A stretch of 5,418 nucleotides of DNA from Bacillota bacterium (lineage in GTDB: Bacteria > Bacillota > Clostridia > Tissierellales > Sedimentibacteraceae), in NCBI GenBank assembly GCA_023416855.1, contig JAEZGU010000012.1:1-5418 (forward strand). Reading direction: 5' to 3'. Position 1 is the stretch's first letter. Every line of letters starts with the position of its first letter. The position numbers and the translations under genes were made by a program. Below the pieces are notes generated by a model. That model searched no databases, was not told the origin of the DNA, and saw only the letters and a list, made by a program, of their open reading frames with translations. This document shows positions 1 through 4,551 of this stretch, piece after piece.

Positions 1-108
1 ACATTAAGTAAAACCTTATTTCGGTAGTACCTGTTGACCCATTGGCATCTCTCGATGTTTCCGGGCAGCAGCATATATCTGTATAGGAACCTCACCTAAC
101 GAATATTC
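1..108 (-). ncRNA. M-box (ykoK) magnesium riboswitch, 3' part beyond window edge
   Basis: Read on the minus strand, the sequence has the highly conserved M-box landmarks in order: GTTAGGTGAGG, then CCTATACAGATATATGCTGC, TGCCC, AGAGATGCCAATGGGTCAAC, and AAATAAGG followed by TTAATG near the edge. This aptamer class binds Mg2+ and controls magnesium transporter genes (mgtE, mgtA or corA types), usually by forming a terminator when Mg2+ is high. A near-consensus promoter lies just upstream at 122-150, with a predicted transcript start near 115. The closing helix, expression platform and regulated gene are beyond position 1, so the target cannot be named. The 5' boundary is approximate. Confidence 0.93.
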
Positions 109-121
109 TATTAACATAATA

Positions 122-150
122 ATTATATACTGATGTTTTTTATATTTCAA
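122..150 (-). promoter_or_regulatory. Sigma-A-type promoter driving the M-box leader
   Basis: On the minus strand, TTGAAA (145-150) is separated by exactly 17 bases from TATAAT (122-127). The predicted start near 115 lies just before the M-box aptamer. The Mg2+-controlled unit is therefore transcribed independently of the upstream DUF2087 gene, which ends at 185. Confidence 0.85.
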
Positions 151-184
151 TACACTAAATCAGAAAAATAGAGATAATTTTATC

Positions 185-949
185 TTATTTAAGCCAGTAT
201 TCCTTGCAGTCTCTTGTCCGATCCATAAATCCATATTCTATTAGATAACGTCTCAATGTCGCAAAATCGTCATATATATTTTTCAATATGGAATTCACTT
301 CTTTTTCAGAGTAATACTTATCCTTTTCAAACTGCTCAACTATTTTTTTAAGAATAATGATTTTCTTTTTTTCCTTACTTGAAAAAACTTTTAATTTTAA
401 TGGCGTTAAGGAGGAAAACATAGATTCAATTATTTTTTCCTCTTCAGATTGTGTTGTCATATATCTGTCATCAATCATTTTAGCTCCCTCGTGAATGTCA
501 ACTATTTCTTCCTTTATTTTTTTTGTAGTTCTATTATCCATACCTTTTACAGCCAGTTCATATATGGCAAGATATAACTTTGCCTGCTTTGCCTTTTCCC
601 TGAAGACATATTTTTGATGGCGTATAGTTGTAGCTGCAACCCCTGTTGTTTTAGCTATTTCAGTATCAGACATGCCTTTATAAATCATATTTAGCAATTC
701 CTTCTGATTTTCAGTAATACCGGTATACTTTTTATCTGAATTTGCAAGTATTTCTAGCATATTATGATGTTCTGACGCTATATGAATTTTTATCATTTTA
801 AAAGCCTCAAAATATCTTCCCTCAAACTCAAATACCTCTCCGTTATGAAAGGTTCTCCCACACATATTACATATATAACTGTCGTCATCATTAAAAGTAT
901 ATCCTTGTTTTATTTCATCAACAGTCATAGTGCCTAGGTTATTTAACAT
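185..949 (-). CDS. DNA-binding regulator with Cys/His knuckle, LuxR-type HTH and DUF2087 domain
   Basis: This encodes a 254-residue protein, predicted cytoplasmic. Residues 27-62 contain C-x2-C (C27, C30) and a later H-x4-H (H56, H61; H62 adjacent), which resembles a small zinc-binding knuckle. Residues about 77-135 form a LuxR/GerE-like helix-turn-helix, including NQKELLNMIYKGMSDTEIAK and GVAATTIRHQ. Residues about 184-254 match the DUF2087 pattern: a basic start (FSSKEKKK), YSEKEVNSILK, then DFATLRRYLIEYGFMDR and a terminal YWLK. There is no receiver domain and no membrane segment, so it is not an ordinary response regulator. The ATG at 949 is chosen because GGAGA (956-960) lies upstream; an ATG at codon 8 is the alternative. 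It is divergent from agrC. Its signal and targets are unknown; a role as transcription factor is inferred from the HTH. Confidence 0.85.
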   Translation of the reverse strand: MLNNLGTMTVDEIKQGYTFNDDDSYICNMCGRTFHNGEVFEFEGRYFEAFKMIKIHIASEHHNMLEILANSDKKYTGITENQKELLNMIYKGMSDTEIAKTTGVAATTIRHQKYVFREKAKQAKLYLAIYELAVKGMDNRTTKKIKEEIVDIHEGAKMIDDRYMTTQSEEEKIIESMFSSLTPLKLKVFSSKEKKKIIILKKIVEQFEKDKYYSEKEVNSILKNIYDDFATLRRYLIEYGFMDRTRDCKEYWLK

Positions 950-955
950 ATTAAA

Positions 956-960
956 TCTCC
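956..960 (-). promoter_or_regulatory. Ribosome-binding site of the DUF2087 regulator
   Basis: GGAGA on the minus strand lies about 6 bases before the ATG at 949. It supports that start over the downstream in-frame ATG at codon 8. Confidence 0.75.
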
Positions 961-976
961 ATTTCGTTTATTAATT

Positions 977-1005
977 ATATAAACATATTATAGTTTTGTT
1001 TATAT
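977..1005. promoter_or_regulatory. Inverted repeat overlapping the regulator's promoter (candidate operator)
   Basis: ATATAAAC (977-984) and GTTTATAT (998-1005) are perfect 8-base arms separated by 13 bases, with the arm centres 21 bases apart (two helical turns). The arms bracket the -10 box and lie partly in the promoter spacer, a place where a bound dimer would block RNA polymerase. Autorepression by the adjacent HTH protein is plausible but inferred. AT-rich background makes a chance repeat possible. Confidence 0.4.
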
Positions 1006-1015
1006 TTATTGTCAA
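987..1015 (-). promoter_or_regulatory. Consensus sigma-A promoter of the DUF2087 regulator
   Basis: On the minus strand, a perfect TTGACA (1010-1015) and a perfect TATAAT (987-992) are spaced by 17 bases. The predicted start is near 980, giving a leader of about 30 bases. Such a strong promoter usually implies either high expression or control by a repressor. Confidence 0.88.
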
Positions 1016-1102
1016 CATTAACAATTCGCAATAATTGTCATATTTTATAGGTTTAACATAAATTTAATGCCGAATATTGTAATTTTTGAGAATTTAATAT
1101 AT

Positions 1103-1108
1103 TATAAT
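1103..1108 (+). promoter_or_regulatory. Possible -10 box for agrC
   Basis: A TATAAT hexamer lies on the plus strand about 80 bases before the agrC start. The best upstream -35-like hexamer (TTGTAA, 1077-1082) is 20 bases away, too far for a standard promoter. Transcription may therefore be weak or need an activator. The surrounding AT-rich stretch contains other partial -10 matches. Confidence 0.35.
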
Positions 1109-1173
1109 AATATATGTTTTACAATTAATAACAGGTAAAGGGAAAAGTACTGTAAGCCATATCTAATTTAAAC

Positions 1174-1181
1174 GGTGGGAG
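1174..1181 (+). promoter_or_regulatory. Ribosome-binding site of agrC, deciding the start
   Basis: GGTGGGAG lies 8 bases before the GTG at 1190. An upstream in-frame GTG at 1175 sits inside this Shine-Dalgarno sequence and has no site of its own, so 1190 is the preferred start. Confidence 0.75.
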
Positions 1182-1189
1182 ATTTACTT

Positions 1190-2497
1190 GTGTTTATACA
1201 GTTAATGTTAGTTAATACGTTTTTTACAATAGTTACTGCTTGTCTGGTATATATTTTTCTAAGATCAAATTTCGGTGTTAATACGACAGGTATTAGATTT
1301 ACTGTTTTTATTATACTTTTTGGATTCTTTAATGGAGCTTTATCAACCTATCTAATGGACAAGGTGAGTATTCCCCAAGAACTATACTTTATTAAATCGT
1401 TTTTGCTTCTTGTTATAAGTGTTTTATGCATAAAAATATTCTTGAAAGTAAGTATTCTTAAGGCCTTTTTATCCTTCATAATTGTCATCTTGGGAGTTGG
1501 TTTGGGAAATGCTGTAGCCCCGCTGATTCTTATGCTTTTCACTTTTGATGTATCACCAGAATTGGTCTCAAAAAACATATGTCTGTTTATCTTGGTTAAC
1601 ATTTTTATATACATAATTGCAGCAGGTATAATTTTACTTACTCCCCTGACAAAGCTTCTTGGAAGAATAAAGAATTTAAAATCTGTTGTTTTCTTACTTG
1701 CGGTTTCATTATTTGTCATCGTGTCATTAACAAGTGTACATTATATTTCTCATATTGACTTTGTATCAGTTTTATGTATTTTTGTTTCGACTCTGATATA
1801 TTTGATAACCTCAATCTGGTATATTAATAAATTCCAAAAATATGAATTACGAGCTGAAGAACAAAAACAGCAGGCCTTTTATAATGAATCACTTGGCATG
1901 GTTATACAAGATCTCAGACGCTTTAAACACGATCAGGCAAATCACCTTACAGTTATTGCTGCAATGCTGAAAATGAACAAATATGAGCAGGCAGGTGCAT
2001 ACATCAGCGAATTGGTTAATACCGGGGACGATTTTTTAGACAATTCAGTACTCAATATAAAAAATGCAGGATTGTTTGGATTAATCTCATCTAAAAAAGA
2101 TCTTGCAAGTAAAAATGGTGTTAAGTTTGTCGTAAAATCTTCTGGAGAAATCGATTCAATACCAAATGTAAAAATATCTGAGTTATGTGAGGTTCTCGGA
2201 ATATATCTTGATAATGCTATTGAGGCTGCAACTGATAGTGAAAATAAAACGGTTGAGATATCACTAGCTAACAGCGACTCTATTATAAAAATTGAAATCA
2301 TAAACAGCTGCGGAGCTGTTCCGGATATTGAAAAGATTAGAATTGAAGGATATTCAACAAAGGGTGACGGCAGAGGACATGGATTAAGCATAGTTGATAA
2401 GATACTTAAGAAATACAGTGATATAATGAACTCTTTTGTATTTGATAATGAAAATATGTTATTTAATCAATCCTTACAAATAAAAAAAGGCGTATAG
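1190..2497 (+). CDS. agrC: AgrC-type membrane sensor histidine kinase (GHKL family)
   Basis: This is a 435-residue sensor kinase predicted to detect the cyclic peptide made by the neighbouring agrBD genes. The N-terminal half (residues 1 to about 212) is very hydrophobic, with about six or seven membrane segments, as in AgrC receptors. A linker rich in Glu, Gln and Lys follows. The H-box reads RRFKHDQANHLTVIAAML, with His247 as the predicted phosphorylation site. The N-box is ELCEVLGIYLDNAIEAA and the G-box is YSTKGDGRGHGLSIV, both typical of the AgrC ATPase group. The GTG at 1190 is chosen because the strong GGTGGGAG site precedes it; starting at GTG 1175 would add five residues. The gene converges on agrBD instead of sitting downstream of it, and no response regulator gene follows. 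Specificity for this locus's own peptide is inferred from adjacency. Confidence 0.92.
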   Translation: MFIQLMLVNTFFTIVTACLVYIFLRSNFGVNTTGIRFTVFIILFGFFNGALSTYLMDKVSIPQELYFIKSFLLLVISVLCIKIFLKVSILKAFLSFIIVILGVGLGNAVAPLILMLFTFDVSPELVSKNICLFILVNIFIYIIAAGIILLTPLTKLLGRIKNLKSVVFLLAVSLFVIVSLTSVHYISHIDFVSVLCIFVSTLIYLITSIWYINKFQKYELRAEEQKQQAFYNESLGMVIQDLRRFKHDQANHLTVIAAMLKMNKYEQAGAYISELVNTGDDFLDNSVLNIKNAGLFGLISSKKDLASKNGVKFVVKSSGEIDSIPNVKISELCEVLGIYLDNAIEAATDSENKTVEISLANSDSIIKIEIINSCGAVPDIEKIRIEGYSTKGDGRGHGLSIVDKILKKYSDIMNSFVFDNENMLFNQSLQIKKGV

Positions 2498-2506
2498 CCT
2501 TTTTTT
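2482..2506. terminator. Symmetric bidirectional terminator between agrC and agrBD
   Basis: A7-GGC (2482-2491), loop GTATA and GCC-T7 (2497-2506) form a perfect 10-bp stem with a U-tract on either strand. It ends agrC transcripts (plus) and agrBD transcripts (minus). The agrC stop codon (2495-2497) lies inside the hairpin, and the agrD stop is only 10 bases away on the other side. Confidence 0.88.
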
Positions 2507-2515
2507 ATTTCACTT

Positions 2516-2653
2516 TTATTTGAGTAATGATTTGGGGCACTCCCTCTGATAGTATGTAAAAAACCAACAAGCCCCTGCAGATGCGGTTGATGCCACAATA
2601 CCGACCGTCGCCAGTATAGTTAGAACTACTAGTTTAATTTTGGATCTTTTCAT
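2516..2653 (-). CDS. agrD: AgrD-type cyclic (thio)lactone autoinducer precursor peptide
   Basis: This small gene encodes 45 residues and is the signal-peptide precursor processed by AgrB. Residues 1-26 form a basic start (MKRSKIK) followed by a hydrophobic helix ending in ASTASA, the leader that would dock it at the membrane. The core, residues 28-43, is ACWFFTYYQRECPKSL. It matches the clostridial AgrD layout of Cys, aromatic residues, a short polar stretch and PKSL. Cys29 is the predicted thiolactone nucleophile. By spacing from Pro40 relative to known AgrD proteins, the released ring is probably CWFFTY or CWFFT. The start overlaps the agrB stop in ATGA, and a strong site (AAGGGTGGGG) lies 7 bases upstream. 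A second Cys (39) immediately before Pro40 is unusual. The identification is firm from sequence and context; the exact cleavage points are inferred. Confidence 0.93.
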   Translation of the reverse strand: MKRSKIKLVVLTILATVGIVASTASAGACWFFTYYQRECPKSLLK

Positions 2654-3234
2654 GTTAATACCCCACCCTTTCGATTTTTCGTTATTTTATACACCATCGG
2701 TGTAATATTTACTGCTGAAATTAATGTCATTATCGATATGATATTTGCATATACACCAGGTACAAAAAAGCTTGCTAAAGTCCAAACCAAAAATAATATA
2801 CTTCCCTTGACTCTTAATTCTCTTCGTCTTTTTTCTGTAATTATCGGTTTTGATATTAAATCTGCCGGTGCGTACAAATATATCAGTATACCTGACACAA
2901 AAAACAATATTATAAACAGGTATTCTAAAGTTATTAACTTAGAAATAAAAATTGTTCCCAATATTATTGTAAAATGTGTAATTACACAACCTAATTGAGT
3001 TTTGGCATGAACACCGCCAAAATAAGATTTATTCAGAGAAAAAACTATTACTGCAATAATAGCGTATTGTATCTGACCCAAAAATAATGACGTAAACAAT
3101 ACAGCCATGAGTTTGAGGCCGTCTGAAAAGGCCATATAAAGTCCATAATCAATTTCTTCTGCCTTTTCTTCTGAAATCCCGGGAACAGTTTCTAGAATTT
3201 CATTTGTAATCTTTCTAGTGATTTTACTTAACAT
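2650..3234 (-). CDS. agrB: AgrB-type membrane endopeptidase for autoinducer processing
   Basis: This 194-residue integral membrane cysteine protease is predicted to remove the C-terminal tail of AgrD and form the thiolactone. The length is usual for the family. The catalytic pair sits in the signature KSYFGGVHAKTQLGC: His76 and Cys83, with the conserved GG before the His. The Arg usually preceding this motif is replaced by Lys69, a conservative change. Residues 122-131 (APADLISKPI) match the second conserved AgrB element. An amphipathic N-terminus of about 35 residues precedes several hydrophobic segments (about 40-67, 83-122 and 143-185), and the tail is basic. The ATG at 3234 has AGGTGG (3242-3247) 7 bases upstream. 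The gene is first in a two-gene operon with agrD, overlapping it by 4 bases. Confidence 0.95.
   Translation of the reverse strand: MLSKITRKITNEILETVPGISEEKAEEIDYGLYMAFSDGLKLMAVLFTSLFLGQIQYAIIAVIVFSLNKSYFGGVHAKTQLGCVITHFTIILGTIFISKLITLEYLFIILFFVSGILIYLYAPADLISKPIITEKRRRELRVKGSILFLVWTLASFFVPGVYANIISIMTLISAVNITPMVYKITKNRKGGVLT
2661..2670 (-). promoter_or_regulatory. Ribosome-binding site of agrD within agrB
   Basis: AAGGGTGGGG, inside the last codons of agrB, lies 7 bases before the agrD ATG. Together with the ATGA overlap it supports coupled and efficient translation of the peptide precursor. Confidence 0.75.
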
Positions 3235-3241
3235 TTAACCA

Positions 3242-3247
3242 CCACCT
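3242..3247 (-). promoter_or_regulatory. Ribosome-binding site of agrB
   Basis: AGGTGG lies 7 bases before the agrB ATG at 3234. It resembles the GGTGG-type sites before agrD and agrC. Confidence 0.75.
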
Positions 3248-3262
3248 ATTACATTTTATTCC

Positions 3263-3291
3263 ATTATATGATATTTTTATAAATTAATCCA
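3263..3291 (-). promoter_or_regulatory. Probable agrBD promoter
   Basis: A perfect TATAAT (3263-3268, minus strand) predicts a start near 3256 and a leader of only about 20 bases. At 17-base spacing the -35 position reads TGGATT (3286-3291), a poor match. Activator dependence, common for autoinduced agr operons, would fit. Phased A-tracts lie immediately upstream (3296-3321). Confidence 0.5.
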
Positions 3292-3295
3292 GATA

Positions 3296-3326
3296 TTTTT
3301 AAAATTTTTTGGAATTTTTTTGAAAA
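3296..3326. promoter_or_regulatory. Phased A/T tracts upstream of agrBD promoter
   Basis: On the plus strand, T-tracts begin at 3296 (5 T), 3305 (6 T) and 3315 (7 T), followed by AAAA at 3323. They repeat at about 9-10 bases, close to one helical turn, which predicts intrinsically curved DNA or an UP-like element for the minus-strand agrBD promoter. Function is inferred. Confidence 0.4.
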
Positions 3327-3343
3327 TTCTAAAAAACGAAATA

Positions 3344-3360
3344 TTTATTTGACAAATAAA
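3344..3360. repeat. 17-base palindrome upstream of agrBD
   Basis: TTTATTTG (3344-3351), a central A, and CAAATAAA (3353-3360) form perfect 8-base arms. The palindrome lies about 75 bases upstream of the agrBD -10 box. It has the form of a dimeric regulator site, but no specific factor can be assigned and the composition is AT-rich. Confidence 0.35.
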
Positions 3361-3369
3361 GTGAAATAG

Positions 3370-3472
3370 AAGATTCTTCATGCCATTTGCATGAGATTGG
3401 TTCAATCACCGGAACCTTATGATGGTGGGTCAGCATGTACGGAGGAATTTACAGAAGAGATAACAGATCCAT
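3370..3472 (+). other. Intergenic stretch with possible gene remnant
   Basis: Between agrB and the phosphotransferase gene, this stretch is less AT-rich than its left flank. One plus-strand frame stays open from 3370 past 3540, with an ATG at 3391 and a stop at 3568-3570 (59 codons). Part of it reads YDGGSACTEEFTEEITDPYW, which looks more like protein sequence than random AT-rich DNA. There is no Shine-Dalgarno site before the ATG, and the frame runs through the hairpin at 3473-3540 into the antisense of the next gene. It is most likely the leftover 3' end of a lost gene, or chance. I do not recognise the family. Confidence 0.2.
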
Positions 3473-3540
3473 ATTGGTATAATGATAAAAACAAGGCCTC
3501 AGCTAAATTGCTGGAGCCTTGTTTTTATCATTATACCAAT
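3473..3540. terminator. Long perfect hairpin, bidirectional terminator of the phosphotransferase gene
   Basis: The arms 3473-3497 and 3516-3540 are perfectly complementary over 25 bases. The stem continues as CTCAGC against GCTGGAG with one bulged base, around a TAAATT loop. Each strand carries GGCCTTG or GAGCCTTG followed by TTTTTA, the form of an intrinsic terminator. The phosphotransferase stop codon (3531-3533) lies inside the right arm, so the last codons of the gene are part of the structure. Confidence 0.8.
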
Positions 3541-4439
3541 TGTTCCAATACAGCTACTGCTTCCTGGTAAAAATCATAAGCGTTTTCTCGAGCCCAGCAA
3601 CAAATATCTAAGGACAGAGCTATTAAGTAATACTCTTGCTTACTGCTAAAGTCTTCAGTTAACTTTAATTTGTTCTGATAACCCATAATGAATTGGTTAA
3701 TATCTTTGCTAAAGTAATTTTTTAAAACCATTTTGGTCAGATCAGCTTCTGCATCACTTGGATAGCTCAACTCGAAATCTATAATGCCAACTATCTGTAT
3801 ATCATTACCTGATTTATTAACTAAAATATTTCTTTCGCTAAAATCGTTATGACACAAGGCGAATGAGTTCACAGAAAATAAAGAATCTTCAAGCGTGAGC
3901 ATCTTTGAGTACCCTAATTTAAATAAGTTGTTTTCCGGGAGATTCCTTTCAAGGAGTTCTTTGCCCCTTTTTCTGTTTTGCTCGGTTTCAAATTCTGCAA
4001 AAGTCAACCAATTGTGTGTTTTATTCATGTTTTCATCCCATTCTCCAAATTGGTTGACCTTGCACTTTTGGTGGAAATCCGCTAATGTATGACCCATATG
4101 GTAAAGTAATTCTTTACGTTGATCCAAACTAATTTGATCAAGAATTTCAGACAACTTTAGTCCTTCTAATTTATTCATTATCAGCCAGCATAAATTATCC
4201 TGAAACGTTCCGTAATCGACTAATTGGGGAACAAATAATCCTCTGTTTTGCAAAAACTTTAACGAAGCCACTTCAGCTGCCCAACGCCTTTTATCCCTAT
4301 AAGTTTTTAACACCTGATTTTTATCGGTTAGCAGATACACATTATTTCTCCCTAAATCCGCATGCCCTATAAATTCCATGTTAATCTCAGAACCGAAATA
4401 GCTAGCTATGAATTTATGAAATAAACTTTTATCTATCAT
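3531..4439 (-). CDS. APH/choline-kinase-family phosphotransferase
   Basis: This 302-residue cytoplasmic kinase-like protein belongs to the aminoglycoside phosphotransferase (phosphotransferase enzyme) family. The ATP-binding Lys is probably Lys45 in QVLKTYRD, with Glu56 as its partner. Hinge-like LCWLIMNKLEG lies at 83-93. The catalytic loop is CHNDFSERNILV (Asp199 base, Asn204 metal ligand), and the metal-binding IIDFE gives Asp221. All key residues are present, so it is probably active. Members phosphorylate hydroxyls on small molecules (aminoglycosides, choline, homoserine, macrolides); the substrate cannot be told from sequence, and no close match to a known resistance enzyme is recognised. 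AAGGG (4450-4454) lies 10 bases before the ATG. Only a weak promoter candidate (TATATT, 4479-4484) is seen upstream. It is likely transcribed alone, with the hairpin at its 3' end as terminator. Confidence 0.87.
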   Translation of the reverse strand: MIDKSLFHKFIASYFGSEINMEFIGHADLGRNNVYLLTDKNQVLKTYRDKRRWAAEVASLKFLQNRGLFVPQLVDYGTFQDNLCWLIMNKLEGLKLSEILDQISLDQRKELLYHMGHTLADFHQKCKVNQFGEWDENMNKTHNWLTFAEFETEQNRKRGKELLERNLPENNLFKLGYSKMLTLEDSLFSVNSFALCHNDFSERNILVNKSGNDIQIVGIIDFELSYPSDAEADLTKMVLKNYFSKDINQFIMGYQNKLKLTEDFSSKQEYYLIALSLDICCWARENAYDFYQEAVAVLEQLV

Positions 4440-4488
4440 TCATATTCATCCCTTAAATGTATTGATGAGGTAAAACCGAATATATAAA

Positions 4489-4533
4489 AATAATAACATA
4501 AGCTACAATTCAATTGTAACTTATGTTATTATT
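4489..4533 (-). terminator. AT-rich hairpin after the toroid gene, likely terminator
   Basis: Two 22-base arms (4489-4510 and 4512-4533) are complementary with a single mismatch around a very short loop centred on C4511. On the minus strand the hairpin starts about 19 bases after the toroid gene stop and is followed by TTATTATTTTTA. The stem is almost all A-T apart from a few G-C pairs, so termination may be weak. Some read-through into the phosphotransferase gene is possible. Confidence 0.55.
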
Positions 4534-4551
4534 GGAAAACACATTTTCACT

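Noticed and set aside
172..185. AGATAATTTTATCT as a terminator of the DUF2087 gene
   Set aside because: The 6-bp stem has a 2-base loop and no G-C-rich core, too weak to call. A nearby T-run is short.
1021..1038. ACAATT-N6-AATTGT inverted repeat in the agrC upstream region
   Set aside because: Six-base AT-rich arms are expected by chance in such DNA, and the position relative to a promoter is unclear.
1175..1189. GTG at 1175 as agrC start
   Set aside because: This codon lies inside the GGTGGGAG Shine-Dalgarno sequence. The GTG at 1190 is correctly spaced from it.
1348..1719. Minus-strand open frame of 123 codons inside agrC
   Set aside because: It is antisense to the well-supported membrane domain of agrC, and its translation shows no recognisable domain.
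1942..2391. Minus-strand open frame of 149 codons inside agrC
   Set aside because: It is antisense to the conserved kinase H-, N- and G-boxes of agrC, so it is a shadow frame.
2738..2998. Plus-strand open frame of 86 codons inside agrB
   Set aside because: It is antisense to the AgrB catalytic region and has no ribosome-binding site or family resemblance.
3349..3375. Plus-strand promoter starting with TTGACA at 3349
   Set aside because: The expected -10 position reads GATTCT, a poor match, and no convincing gene follows. The TTGACA is part of the palindrome at 3344-3360.
3895..4092. Plus-strand open frame of 65 codons inside the phosphotransferase gene
   Set aside because: It is antisense to an intact APH-family gene and shows no domain.
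3473..4533. The two hairpins flanking the phosphotransferase gene as ends of a mobile element
   Set aside because: The hairpin sequences differ from each other, there is no transposase or target duplication visible, and each fits as a gene-end structure.
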